Assembly (NCBI RefSeq): GCF_026627925.1
Contig: NZ_JAPNLE010000001.1
Span: 124,001-188,000 of the forward strand
Direction of reading: 5' to 3'
DNA from: Cupriavidus sp. D39
Lineage (GTDB): Bacteria; Pseudomonadota; Gammaproteobacteria; Burkholderiales; Burkholderiaceae
DNA length: 64,000 nt
Below the pieces are notes generated by a model. The model was not told where the DNA came from. It made no database searches and worked only from the letters and a program-made list of their open reading frames with translations. The stretch's first letter is position 1; each line of letters opens with the position of its first letter. The translations under genes and the position numbers were made by a program. This document shows, in pieces, positions 1 through 8,927 of the stretch.

Positions 1-783
1 CAACGAGGGGGAGCAACGCCCAAGTGCTGCTGGCAAACGCGAAATAGCAACCGGAGCGAAAGAGGATCACCTGCAGTTGCCGGTTTGCCCGCGCATATCT
101 TATGCCTGCGCGAAAAGCGCCCAGGAACCGCTCCTGCAACGGATTCTCGGGGCGCGCGGGGCGGGGCCACCACAGCAGCACGGCGATCACAAAGCCATAG
201 CTCAACAGGTTGAACCCGTAGGTCAACGCGGCACCGAAGCTGGCGAGAAGCAGCCTCCCGGCCGCCGGGCCAACCGAGCGTGCAATATTGACGCCCAGCG
301 AGTTGAGGGCCACTGCGCTCCTAAGGTCCCTGAAAGGCACCAGTTCGGGAACGATCGACTGCCACGTCGGCATCATCAGCGCCGCGCCGGCGCCCCCAGA
401 AACGTCAAGGCGAGCAGCAACTCGATGGTGAGGTTGCCTGTGTAGGCCAGGCCCATCAGCGCAAGACAGACGAACACCAGCGCCAACTGAATCCCGATCA
501 GATACTTCCGGCGATCCAGGATATCGGATAACACGCCGGCGGGAATGGCCAGCAGGAATACCGGCAGCGTGCCCGCTGCCTGCACCAGCGCGACCGCTGC
601 GGGCGACGTGGACAGATCGGTAGCCAGCCATGCGCTAGCAACGTCGCGCATGAAGCCACCGGTGTTGCCGATGACCGTCGCTGCCCACAGCGCCGCAAAC
701 ACCGGCTGGCGGAGGGGCGCAAAGCTGCCGCCTGTGCTGCCCGCCGGTAGTGGGTCGGCCGTGGAACCGACGTTGTCGGTCAT
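1..783 (-). pseudogene. MFS exporter, EntS-like, frameshifted and cut by window edge
   Basis: This is the N-terminal two thirds of a major facilitator exporter (EntS-like MFS_3 type), an inner-membrane efflux protein of unknown substrate. It starts at the ATG at 783, which overlaps the doxX stop as ATGA. The first frame runs through the motif SDILDRRKY and stops near 376. Reading continues in another frame as MPTWQSIVPELVPFRDLRSA and stays open to base 1. The break coincides with a C5 run at 393-397; one extra G in the gene sense restores a continuous protein. It is therefore either a recent single-base pseudogene or a sequencing undercall. The remaining C-terminal helices lie outside the window. 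Confidence 0.75.
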
Positions 784-1232
784 GGCACGGCGCTCTGGGC
801 TGCCCTGTCCCGAAGGTCGTGCCAGGCAACCAACAGGAACCCGCCCACCAGCCCGAGATGCTCGAAGAACGAGTTCTCCAGCATGAGCCGCTCCGGCATC
901 GGCGCACTCCAGAACTGGTTGGCCAGGAAGGTGGCCAGCAACGTGAAGCCGGCGAGCGCCAGCGCCCCTAGCCACCGGTAGAAACAGGACAGGATCTTTA
1001 GCGACGCGCCAAGCTCCAGCAGGATGACGAGGATGGCAAGAGGGGCAGGGGGAAAAAGTCCGAAGTGATTCATCTCCGCGATCGCGGATGGGAAATCCGT
1101 GGCCTTGGTCAGCCCGCCCTGCAGGTATGCCGCGCACAGGCCCAGCAGCGCGAGCCAGCGCACCGCCGGCGTCGCGAGGCGCGCGGCCAACGCAACGAAG
1201 GGCGCGCTGCTACTGGACGCATGCAACATCAT
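780..1232 (-). CDS. DoxX family membrane protein
   Basis: A 150-residue DoxX-like protein with four predicted membrane helices (about residues 20-40, 55-80, 85-105 and 115-135). The GGLTKATDF segment after helix 1 and the LELGASLK segment fit the family. DoxX proteins are inner-membrane proteins linked to redox or sulfur chemistry, but the substrate here is unknown. I chose the ATG at 1232 because GAGGAG lies just upstream; a longer start at 1316 would translate the GAAGCC repeat. It lies between the amidohydrolase (62-bp gap) and the MFS exporter (4-bp overlap), so co-transcription and translational coupling are likely. Confidence 0.8.
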   Translation of the reverse strand: MMLHASSSSAPFVALAARLATPAVRWLALLGLCAAYLQGGLTKATDFPSAIAEMNHFGLFPPAPLAILVILLELGASLKILSCFYRWLGALALAGFTLLATFLANQFWSAPMPERLMLENSFFEHLGLVGGFLLVAWHDLRDRAAQSAVP

Positions 1233-1247
1233 GGCACTCTCCTCACT

Positions 1248-1273
1248 GGCTTCGGCTTCGGCTTCGGCTTCGG
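1248..1273. repeat. Hexanucleotide tandem repeat (GGCTTC)4
   Basis: Four uninterrupted GGCTTC copies plus GG lie in the 62-bp gap between the amidohydrolase stop and the doxX ribosome-binding site. Copy-number change would alter spacing in six-base steps without changing either reading frame. Confidence 0.75.
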
Positions 1274-1294
1274 AAGCGGCATCCTCGCCTGCGC

Positions 1295-3160
1295 TCAAAA
1301 CGCCCAGCAAGAGCAACCGAGCGCGCCCCAGAACCCACGCTGGTCGGAGACCGGCACGCTAGCATCCCAGGCATGAGCGTGGCCGTGTACGCCGCACGCA
1401 GTCGCACAGGCGCACCCTTGCGCCATGGCCTGCTTCTGCGTACCCGCGACACGCCGTGGCTGATAGCCGCCGAACGCGTGCACCGGCGCCCAGTCCGGCA
1501 TAGGCGGCGGCAACGCGGGCGCCAGCTTGTCGAATTCGCCGTCGCCATGGACAACCTTGCCGCCGAGCAAGGTAAGCACGGAGGTAATGTCCTGGATCTC
1601 GTCGCCGGGTATGCTGAAGTAGTCGCTGGACAGCACCGCCAGGTCGGCAAGCTGCCCCACCTTGATCTGCCCCTTTTTGCCTTCCTCGGTGGAGAACCAG
1701 GTATTGGCCTCGGTCCACAGGCGTAACGCCGCTTCGCGGTCCAGCAGGTTGGCCTGTGGGTACAAGGCCAGCCCGCCAAGCGTCCTGCCGGTGACCAGCC
1801 ATGACAGCGATACCCACGGGTTATACGACGCCACCCGTGTGGCATCGGTGCCGGCACCCACCTTGACGCCCCGCTCGAGCATGCGCCTGATCGGCGGCGT
1901 GCGCTCCGCTGCCTTGGCGCCATAGCGCTCCACGAAATACTCACCCTGGTACGCCATGCGGTGCTGCACGGCGATGCCACCGCCCAGCGCGGCGATGCGG
2001 TCGATGTTGCGGTCGCTGATGGTCTCCGCATGGTCGAAGAACCAGTTCAGGCCGTTGAACGGCACCTCGCGGGCGACCTTCTCATACACGTCCAGCGCGC
2101 GCGAAATGGTCTCGTCATAGGTCGCGTGCAAGCGCCACGGCCAGCGGCTTTCCGCCAGCAGCCGGATCACGGGTTCCAGATCGCTCTCCATCGATGGCGC
2201 CATGTCCGGGCGCTCGACACGGAAATCCTCGAAGTCCGCCGCGGTGTAGACCAGCATCTCGCCGGCGCCGTTGTGGCGGTAGACGTCATCGCCCTGCCCT
2301 GGCTTGACCTTGCCGGACCAGGTCTTGAAATCGCTGAGTTCGTCCTTGGGCTTCTGCGTGAAGAGGTTGTAGGCAAGCCGGATGGTCAGCAGGCCCTCGG
2401 CATGCAAGGACTCGATGATGCTGTAGTCCTCGGGATAATTCTGGTAGCCGCCGCCGGCATCGATGACGCCCGTGACGCCGAGCCGGTTCACCTCGCGCAT
2501 GAAATGCCGCGTGGAGTTCTTCTGGTACTCCGGCGGCAGCTTCGGGCCCTTGGCCAGCGTGGCGTAGAGAATCGTTGCGTTGGGCTTGGCCAGCAGCAGC
2601 CCCGTTGGATTGCCCTGCCCATCGCGCACGATCTCGCCGCCCGGCGGGTTGGCTGTATCCCTGGTGTAACCCACGGCGCGAAGCGCAGCGCCGTTGAGGA
2701 TGGCACGGTCGTACAGGTGCAGGATGAACACCGGCGTGTCGGGTGCCACCGCGTTCAGTTCCTCGATGGTGGGCAGCCGTTTCTCCGCGAACTGCTGGTC
2801 GGTAAAGCCGCCGACCACCCGCACCCACTGCGGCGCGGGTGTGCGCGCCACTTGCTCCTTGAGCATGCGCATGGCGTCGGACAGCGAGCGCACGCCGTCC
2901 CAGCGCAATTCCATGTTGTAGTTCAGCCCGCCGCGGATGATGTGCATGTGGCTGTCGATCAGCCCCGGGATCGCGCGGCGGCCACCCAGGTCGATTACCT
3001 TGGTGCGGTTGTCGGCGAGCGCCATGACCTCCTGCCGCGTCCCCACCGCAACGAACTTGCCGCCGGCGATGGCAACGGCGTCCGCTTCCGGCCGGGCCCG
3101 GTCGAGCGTCGTGAAGCGCCCGTTCATCAGGATCAGTTCGGGCTTGGTAGTCTGGCTCAT
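1295..3160 (-). CDS. YtcJ-like amidohydrolase
   Basis: A 621-residue metal-dependent hydrolase of the amidohydrolase-3 (YtcJ) family, expected to hydrolyse an amide or related bond in the cytoplasm; the substrate is not predictable. Visible motifs are IPGLIDSHMH (metal HxH) near residue 75, DHAETI in the middle, and GAGTDATR toward the C-terminus with the metal-binding Asp. The protein ends in a Cys/His-rich tail (ACGVHGHAHAW, then GCSCWAF) that I recall from Burkholderiaceae members. The start at 3160 follows AGGAG; the frame stays open upstream to 3292 without a better start. It is probably the second gene of a four-gene minus-strand operon with the alpha/beta hydrolase, DoxX and the MFS exporter. 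Confidence 0.85.
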   Translation of the reverse strand: MSQTTKPELILMNGRFTTLDRARPEADAVAIAGGKFVAVGTRQEVMALADNRTKVIDLGGRRAIPGLIDSHMHIIRGGLNYNMELRWDGVRSLSDAMRMLKEQVARTPAPQWVRVVGGFTDQQFAEKRLPTIEELNAVAPDTPVFILHLYDRAILNGAALRAVGYTRDTANPPGGEIVRDGQGNPTGLLLAKPNATILYATLAKGPKLPPEYQKNSTRHFMREVNRLGVTGVIDAGGGYQNYPEDYSIIESLHAEGLLTIRLAYNLFTQKPKDELSDFKTWSGKVKPGQGDDVYRHNGAGEMLVYTAADFEDFRVERPDMAPSMESDLEPVIRLLAESRWPWRLHATYDETISRALDVYEKVAREVPFNGLNWFFDHAETISDRNIDRIAALGGGIAVQHRMAYQGEYFVERYGAKAAERTPPIRRMLERGVKVGAGTDATRVASYNPWVSLSWLVTGRTLGGLALYPQANLLDREAALRLWTEANTWFSTEEGKKGQIKVGQLADLAVLSSDYFSIPGDEIQDITSVLTLLGGKVVHGDGEFDKLAPALPPPMPDWAPVHAFGGYQPRRVAGTQKQAMAQGCACATACGVHGHAHAWDASVPVSDQRGFWGALGCSCWAF

Positions 3161-3245
3161 GGCGAGGCTCCTGCTGGCAGTGGCGACAACACAATGCACT
3201 GGCGGGGTTGAAGCGCAGGCTTGCGCCTGCGCGCGCGGTACCTCC

Positions 3246-4067
3246 TCAACGCGACAGGAACGCCAGCAGATCCGCATTGACCTGGTCGGCATTCACCACG
3301 CACATGCCGTGCGACGCGCCCGGATACACCTTCAAGGTGGCGTCCTTGACGATCTGCGCCGACAACTTCCCGGCATCGTCGATGGGAACGATCTGGTCGT
3401 CATCCCCGTGGAGGATCAGCGTCGGCACATCGATCTTCTTCAGGTCGGGGGTGTAATCGACCTCGGAGAACTCTTTGATGCAGAGGTACTGCCCATGAAT
3501 GCCACCGGACATGCCCTGCGCCCAGAACGCATCGATGGTGCCTTGGGAGACCTTCGCGTTCGGACGATTGAAGCCAAAGAACGGCATGGCCAGGTCCTTG
3601 TAGAACTGCGAACGATTCTCCGCCACGCCCTTGCGGATGCCATCGAACACGTCCAACGGCAAACCACCCGGATTGGACGAGGTCTTCAGCATGAGCGGCG
3701 GCACAGCGCTGATCATCACCGCATTGGCGACGCGCCCGGTGCCATGGCGGCCGATATAGTGCGCGACTTCGCCACCGCCCGTGGAATGGCCCACCAGCGC
3801 GGCCCCCTGCAGATCAAGCTGGTCCATCAATGCCGCCAGGTCGTCGGCATAGGTATCCATATCGTTACCCTGCGACGGCTGGCTCGAGCGGCCATGGCCC
3901 CTGCGGTCGTGGGCAATCACCCGGTAGCCGTGCTGAAGTAGGAACAGCATCTGGGCATCCCATGCATCCGCGTTCAACGGCCAGCCGTGCGAGAAGACCA
4001 CGGGGCGGCCAGAACCCCAGTCCCTGTAGTAGATCTGCGTACCGTCATTCGTGGTGATCATATCCAT
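3246..4067 (-). CDS. Alpha/beta hydrolase, non-heme chloroperoxidase/arylesterase type
   Basis: A 273-residue alpha/beta hydrolase. The nucleophile elbow GHSTGG places the catalytic Ser at about residue 95. SHGWPLN is the oxyanion-hole region, HGDDDQIVP carries the acid, and GASHGM the catalytic His. The family includes cofactor-free haloperoxidases, esterases and lactonases, so the exact substrate is open. Its length is normal. The start is ATG at 4067, with a second in-frame ATG at 4061. It is the first gene of the leftward operon, about 85 bp from the amidohydrolase, and its promoter should lie in 4068-4200. Confidence 0.85.
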   Translation of the reverse strand: MDMITTNDGTQIYYRDWGSGRPVVFSHGWPLNADAWDAQMLFLLQHGYRVIAHDRRGHGRSSQPSQGNDMDTYADDLAALMDQLDLQGAALVGHSTGGGEVAHYIGRHGTGRVANAVMISAVPPLMLKTSSNPGGLPLDVFDGIRKGVAENRSQFYKDLAMPFFGFNRPNAKVSQGTIDAFWAQGMSGGIHGQYLCIKEFSEVDYTPDLKKIDVPTLILHGDDDQIVPIDDAGKLSAQIVKDATLKVYPGASHGMCVVNADQVNADLLAFLSR

Positions 4068-4623
4068 GGTGTGTACTCCTGTCGCTTTGGTGCGCGCCTG
4101 CGCGCGGTTGTCCTTATTCGTGCCGGTCCCCGCCGCCTCGAGCGTACAAGATCAACCGACAATTCTGGGAGGTCAGTATATCGAGCCTTGAATTCGTCAA
4201 GATGGTCTCAGGAAACGACAGGTTGAATACGCGGTGACCCCCGTCTAGATCAGCATGTCGGATTGCGCACCGACCGCGCATGGGCGATTCGACGCGAAGT
4301 TCGCCTCACGCGCTGAGCCTAACTAATATAGGAAGTCTTTCCGGACGAGCCAGATCTTTTTTGGTCATGACGCCGATCCGGCAATGCGGAGACTACGGCG
4401 CAATCCGGCAGCGGATGTATGCTGACTGCGTGACGCTTTCGAGTTTATCGCCAGTCGGAAGACGGAATTCCACAGCTCCTGCCGACGCGCCGTTCCAACC
4501 AATTCTCGGGCAGCCGTGGGCATCGGCATTCAGAACTTATCAGCCTGGGGCGCATCCACTCGTATATGCTTCAAATTGACGAGGCGGCCGCGCGGCGTGG
4601 CCATTTCCACAATGGGAGAAGGC
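4068..4623. other. Intergenic region between hydrolase operon and porin
   Basis: No convincing gene. It should hold the promoter of the leftward hydrolase operon and that of the rightward porin. Short open frames here lack family features. Confidence 0.5.
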
Positions 4624-5785
4624 ATGGGGAAAGCCTGGAGGCATAGGCGGCGGGGCACCAGGATGGACAGCGGGGTAGACGGGGCGACCCGGCACCGATG
4701 GCTTGTGCTGGCGTTTGGGGGCGGGCGCCGCGGCGGCATACGCCGCTGCCCATGCGCAATCCTCGGTCACGATCTTCGGGCGCCTGAATACCAGCATCGA
4801 ATACTCGCGGGCTAGCACCGCGGCGGACGGGACTGCGCTGAGCGGCACCGGGAGGCTGACCAATCACCGGTCGGTCTTCGGCTTGCGCGGCGAGGAGACC
4901 TTGGACGGGACGTTGAAGGCGATCTGGCAGATCGAGAGCAACCTGTCGCTTGATACCGGGGCCGGACAGATTGCCGGACGGAACCCGCGCGTTGGCCTGA
5001 CCGGCAACTACGGGACCTTTTTCATGCGGCACTGGACCACGCCGTACACCGAAGCAACCATGGATTACGATCCCTATTACCCGGCCACCGCCGGGTATAT
5101 GGCACTGATCAGAAACGGCGCCGCATGCTCCACGAGTAACATCGAAAACACCAACTCCTTCGACCGCCGCCAGAAGAACATAGTGCAATACCGCAGCCCC
5201 GAATGGAACGGCCTGCGTGGCAGTGTGCGCTGGGGCATGCCCGAGGAAAAGCTCACCACGCCGCGCAACCCGGCGCTATGCTCGTTCGCCGGAACCTATG
5301 ACCGCGGGCCGCTCAACGTGGCGCCGGCCTATGAACCGCACCAGCACTACCAGACCGCGGACCGCAATGACGATGCCATCAAGGTATGGGTGTCCTACCA
5401 GATTCCCGCCACCAAAGTCCCGGCTGTGTACGAGCGCCTGCACTACCGCACCGCCACGGGCGACCTGACGCGCAACGGCTAGTACGCCTCGCTGGTGCAG
5501 AAGCTCGGGCCCGGCAGCGTGAGGCTGGGATTCACGCTGGCCAGCAACGGCGCCGGCAATGCCACCGAGACGGTCGGCTTTGTCGGCAGCGGCGCGGAGA
5601 CCGGCGCCACCCAGATCACGATCGGCTACGACTATCCGCTGTCGAAGCGCACCGCGCTCTTTCCCTACTACGGCCGGATTAGCAGCAGGAAGAATGCCAT
5701 CTACAACTTCGCCATCAGCCAACTCGGCGTTTCGGCAGGCGCGAATCCGCAGACCTTCGCGCTGAGCATGCGGCATAACTTCTAA
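4624..5785 (+). pseudogene. General porin (Gram-negative porin family), disrupted
   Basis: A beta-barrel outer-membrane porin of the beta-proteobacterial Porin_4 type. Mature-like sequence begins AQSSVTIFGRLNTSIEY, followed by FGLRGEE; the C-terminus ends LSMRHNF with the terminal Phe needed for outer-membrane insertion. Two lesions are visible. One extra G in TTTGGGGGCGGG (around 4715) shifts the signal peptide relative to the hydrophobic segment RWLVLAF. An in-frame TAG at 5480-5482 interrupts the barrel, where TAC would give GYYASLV. Without these the protein would be about 385 residues, a normal length. The start (4624 or 4663) is uncertain. Confidence 0.75.
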
Positions 5786-5861
5786 GCCAGCGAACCTGGA
5801 CCATCGAACTGCCGGGGGCTGGACACGAGGCGGTGGAGAAGACAAAACCATAATCCGAAAA
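5786..5861. other. Short spacer after porin
   Basis: 76 bp with no gene or clear terminator. Confidence 0.4.
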
Positions 5862-6424
5862 TGCATGTGGCGGTAGGTGCCATCAGAGTGCCGGGGCGTG
5901 TCCCAGTGGGCGCAAGCCCTGCCGCCAAGCCGATCCGCCTGGTGGTGTCATTCTCATCCGGCGCCGGCGACATCCTTGCCCATCGTCAGCGCCAGGCTAG
6001 GCAAATCGGGCAGCTTCCAGATGATAGTGGAGAACCGGCCCGGCACCGGCGGCACGCGCGGCGCTTGGTCACCAAGGGGCGCCTGATGGCTATACGCCGA
6101 TCCTGGTATCGGTCTGGCCCATCAATGCCGCGCGCTAGCTGTCCAATGTCACAGTCAAGGACGCCGCCCGGGTGACACTGGTGGCCACTGTGCCCAACGT
6201 GCTGGTGGTGAACAGCCAACAAGCTGGGCGCGGTCAAGCATGTGATGGCGGCGGCCAGGCCAAAGCCGAGAACGAGGGACTTGGACTCAGCTGGCTCCGG
6301 TAGTTCGACGCAACTGAGCGGCGAACTGTTCAAGCTGGACGCCAGCGGGGATATCGGACACATCCCCCGCCAAGGCATAGGTGAGCCGCAGACCGATGTA
6401 ATGGCAGGCCTCAATTGCGATTAA
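5862..6424 (+). pseudogene. Bug-family solute receptor (TctC type), N-terminal remnant
   Basis: Decayed 5' half of a periplasmic tripartite-tricarboxylate receptor. Fragments in shifting frames match the family order: KPIRLVVSFSSGAGD, then QMIVENRPGTGGT, then VTLVATVPNVLVVN, then SGSSTQLSGELFKL and IGEPQTDVMAG. Several frameshifts separate them. The remnant stops abruptly at the 3' end of the adjacent minus-strand dsbA-like gene, so the C-terminal lobe is missing. A C-terminal Bug fragment beginning at the complementary position occurs at 38817-39157 (see findings). Confidence 0.7.
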
Positions 6425-7074
6425 GCTTGGCCGTGCGCCAGGTGGTTTTTAAGCGCTTTGCGGAATAGCTCGGGCTTTCCGAAGTACTGTCCCAGATGCA
6501 GCCTCGAGACTTTCCCGCCCTGCTCGATAGCCAGGGTCGGGTAGCCACGCCCTCCTACCGTCTCAAGAAAGGCCTGCGTCTGCTCGAAGTGTTCGCCGAG
6601 TTCCTGGGTGGCTTGGTCGTAAGCGGTCGAGAATGCCTCCGCGTTCAATCCGAGTTCGACGGCTATCCGGACCAGTTCCTCCCGCTCGGCAATATGCCGG
6701 CCTTCGACGTAGTAGGCCGTCTGAAGCCGCTTTAGCATCTTCAGTCCAGCACTGGCAATGGACTCCGCTGCTACCATCGCTGCGGTGGGCGGCCCGGAAT
6801 CGAGCTTGACGCCATAGTCAAACTGCGTCCCTTGTTGGTAAGCGTCGCCGAACTTCTGGCCACTGAGCGCGGTAATGCGCTCCTCATGGGGACGGACGAA
6901 ATCACGCCATTCGGGGGACATCAATTGCGCTTGCTCTCCAGTCAGCATACCGCCGCTATGCGGGACCACCGTTAGGCCGGGCATCTCATCGGCAATTGAC
7001 ACCAGCGGTGCGAGCCCATAGCACCATCCGCAAAAAGGGTCATATATGTAATGGAGGGCTGCTTGCTTATCCAT
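6421..7074 (-). CDS. DsbA family protein, CGWC type (module A, DsbA-1)
   Basis: A 217-residue thioredoxin-fold protein of the DsbA/FrnE group with active site FCGWCYG near residues 14-20. No signal peptide is visible, so a cytoplasmic thiol-disulfide role is likely. The tail after GYPTLAIEQGG carries the cis-Pro loop. The start at 7074 is supported by alignment with the module B copy (29760-30407), which begins with the same MDK sequence. It is preceded by the scar of a second dsbA-like gene whose TGA sits one base before this ATG, so translation was coupled. The two CGWC proteins of modules A and B are roughly 80-85% identical by eye. Confidence 0.85.
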   Translation of the reverse strand: MDKQAALHYIYDPFCGWCYGLAPLVSIADEMPGLTVVPHSGGMLTGEQAQLMSPEWRDFVRPHEERITALSGQKFGDAYQQGTQFDYGVKLDSGPPTAAMVAAESIASAGLKMLKRLQTAYYVEGRHIAEREELVRIAVELGLNAEAFSTAYDQATQELGEHFEQTQAFLETVGGRGYPTLAIEQGGKVSRLHLGQYFGKPELFRKALKNHLAHGQA

Positions 7075-7075
7075 T

Positions 7076-7141
7076 TCAATTCTCCAGATTCGTTGAGGAA
7101 GACTCGTTGAAGATCGCTGCATGCATGTAGACGGGTTTCAT
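7076..7141 (-). pseudogene. 21-codon scar of a second dsbA-like gene (DsbA-2)
   Basis: This short open frame starts like the module B DsbA-2 gene (MKPV versus MEPV) and ends like it (TNLEN versus DKLEN, then TGA one base before the DsbA-1 ATG). The roughly 200 intervening codons, including the CPWC active site, are missing. Start, stop and coupling to DsbA-1 survived, so it may now act only as a short leader peptide. The upstream control region is conserved with module B. Confidence 0.65.
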
Positions 7142-7211
7142 GACTGCTTCTTTGCGTTGACGATGAAGCAAGGTTAGTCCGTGCCCCGCACAGACTGAAT
7201 AGCATGCCCGC

Positions 7212-7226
7212 GCAAACCTCCGTTGC
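7212..7226 (-). promoter_or_regulatory. Operator-like palindrome A1
   Basis: GCAACGGAGGTTTGC on the minus strand (GCAA-N7-TTGC). It lies 70 bp upstream of the DsbA-2 scar start, the same place as B1 (70 bp) and D1 (72 bp). Flanking bases are also conserved with 31105-31160. Confidence 0.6.
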
Positions 7227-7297
7227 CCGTCCCGCAAAGCCACCTGGAGGCAGTAGCACCGGTTCATACCTCATGAAAACTCCGCATTGCCTTCCCT

Positions 7298-7312
7298 GCA
7301 ACGCAGCCTTGC
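7298..7312 (+). promoter_or_regulatory. Operator-like palindrome A2
   Basis: GCAACGCAGCCTTGC, within the longer symmetric TGCAA...TTGCA. It sits 86 bp from A1, as B2 sits 84 bp from B1. In module B the rightward target is a flavin monooxygenase; that gene is absent from module A. Confidence 0.6.
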
Positions 7313-7634
7313 ATCGTGCTCCCATCCTGCTTTCGAGCGGGCCTTGTTCGTTATTCCCGAACCACTTATGGTCGACAATATCGCCGGAACGGCCTCGCGA
7401 CCGGAGCAAATGCCTCGCCATCCCCCACGGCAACCAAGCGTGGGTCCTGCTGACTATGGCGTCAACGCCGGCCGCAGCCTCGCGCAGGCTGTCGGAATCC
7501 GAGAAATTCGATCCTTAAACGAGGGAATGGATACCTCCCGAGAAGCTACCGAATCGTCGGCAACTCGCACCCATCAGCAGCTACCCAGGGCAGCGCGTCC
7601 CTGGCGTCCCCTTTGGACTTTCCTTGTCCCCCAC
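7313..7634. other. Module A gap where the flavin monooxygenase is missing
   Basis: No gene seen. By comparison with modules B and D this is where a rightward flavin monooxygenase would start, but no monooxygenase sequence is recognisable. The next conserved block is the A3 site and Old Yellow Enzyme leader. Confidence 0.5.
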
Positions 7635-7649
7635 GCAACGCAGCGTTGC
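7635..7649 (+). promoter_or_regulatory. Operator-like palindrome A3
   Basis: GCAACGCAGCGTTGC, the most symmetric copy; the surrounding 17-mer CGCAACGCAGCGTTGCG is a perfect palindrome around its central A. It ends 129 bp before the TTG start of the Old Yellow Enzyme gene, exactly as site C does before the second copy. The following 100 bp are also closely conserved between the two loci. Confidence 0.65.
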
Positions 7650-7778
7650 GCGGCGGCCGGATTCTCTCCCGATGCGTTGGCACCTAACCTTCAGGGCATC
7701 TCTTCGGAGATTGAAGTACTGCAGGAAGACAATCCTTCCGCCACTGATTGACCAGTTCGACCTGATGGAGACCCCACC

Positions 7779-8891
7779 TTGACCAAGTATCTCTTCAACC
7801 CGATCCGCCTCGGCAACCATACGCTGGCACATCGCGTGGCTATGGCGCCGCTGACACGCTCCCGTGCCGGCCAGCCTGGCAACATCCCGACGGCGATGAA
7901 CGTCGAGTATTACCGTCAGCGCGCCAGTGCAGCGCTTATCGTCTCCGAGGCGACCCAGATCTCGCAGCAAGGTCAAGGCTACGCCTGGACGCCGGGCATC
8001 TACACTGAGGAGCAAGTCCAGGGCTGGCGGGCCGTCAGTGACGCGGTCCATGAGCAAGGCGGAACGATCTTCCTGCAACTCTGGCATGTCGGCCGTGTAT
8101 CGCATCCGGTCTTCCAGCCAGACGGTGCGCTGCCCGTAGCACCTAGCGCTCTGCCCGTTCCCGGCAAGACGTTCATCATCGACGAGAACGGCAATGGCGC
8201 CTGGGGCGACATCCCCGTCCCTCAGGAACTCACCACAAGCGGTATTCACACAATCCTGGAGGACTATCGACGCGCGGCCCGCAACGCCATCGCCGCAGGA
8301 ATGGACGGAGTTGAGATTCATGCCGGCAATGGTTACCTGCTCGACCAGTTCATCAATTCCAACAGCAACCAGCGCGCCGACGCGTATGGAGGCAGCATCG
8401 AGAACCGCGCACGCTTGCTGCTGGAAGTTGTCGATGTGGTCGCGGCGGAGGTCGGCGCGTCGCGCGTCGCCGTGCGGCTGACGCCCATGGGGCGCTTCAT
8501 GGGAATGGGTGACGAATCGCCCGAGGACACCTTCGGCTATATCGTCCGCCAGCTCGACGTCCGGAGCCTGGCCTACCTGCACCTGGTCGAGCCCGCCATG
8601 GTGGGAACAGTCAAGGATGAGAACTTCGATCCCCACTGGGACGCGATCATCCAACTGTTGCGCGCGCAGTACCGCGGCGTGCTGATGCTCGCCGGCGGCT
8701 ACGACCGCGCCAGCGCGGAACAGGCCCTCGCCAGCGGCCGCGCGGACATTATTGCCTTTGGCCGCCCGTTTATCGCCAACCCGGACCTGCCCGCCCGCCT
8801 CAGGGACAACCTCGCCCTGAATGTCCCCGATGCCAGTTCCTTCTTTGGCGGCGATGCCGGTGGCTACATCGACTATCCGACCGTGGCGTGA
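7779..8891 (+). CDS. Old Yellow Enzyme family alkene reductase (NemA/XenB-like)
   Basis: A 370-residue FMN-dependent TIM-barrel ene-reductase, expected to reduce activated C=C bonds (quinones, maleimides, nitro compounds) with NAD(P)H in the cytoplasm. Visible features are AMAPLTRSRAG near the N-terminus, the substrate-binding HxxN in EIHAGNGYLLDQF (about H181/N184), YGGSIENR, and the FMN phosphate motif IIAFGRPFIANPDL. The start is TTG, shared with the second copy at 40717 and preceded by GATGGAG. The two copies are roughly 90% identical. An MFS exporter follows after 36 bp, suggesting an operon driven from the A3 region. Confidence 0.9.
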   Translation: MTKYLFNPIRLGNHTLAHRVAMAPLTRSRAGQPGNIPTAMNVEYYRQRASAALIVSEATQISQQGQGYAWTPGIYTEEQVQGWRAVSDAVHEQGGTIFLQLWHVGRVSHPVFQPDGALPVAPSALPVPGKTFIIDENGNGAWGDIPVPQELTTSGIHTILEDYRRAARNAIAAGMDGVEIHAGNGYLLDQFINSNSNQRADAYGGSIENRARLLLEVVDVVAAEVGASRVAVRLTPMGRFMGMGDESPEDTFGYIVRQLDVRSLAYLHLVEPAMVGTVKDENFDPHWDAIIQLLRAQYRGVLMLAGGYDRASAEQALASGRADIIAFGRPFIANPDLPARLRDNLALNVPDASSFFGGDAGGYIDYPTVA

Positions 8892-8927
8892 GCGAGCCGA
8901 CTAACTTAGACTTTCGAATTCACTACC

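Noticed and set aside
1961..3211. Long plus-strand open frame opposite the amidohydrolase
   Set aside because: Antisense shadow of a GC-rich gene with clear motifs; no family features of its own.
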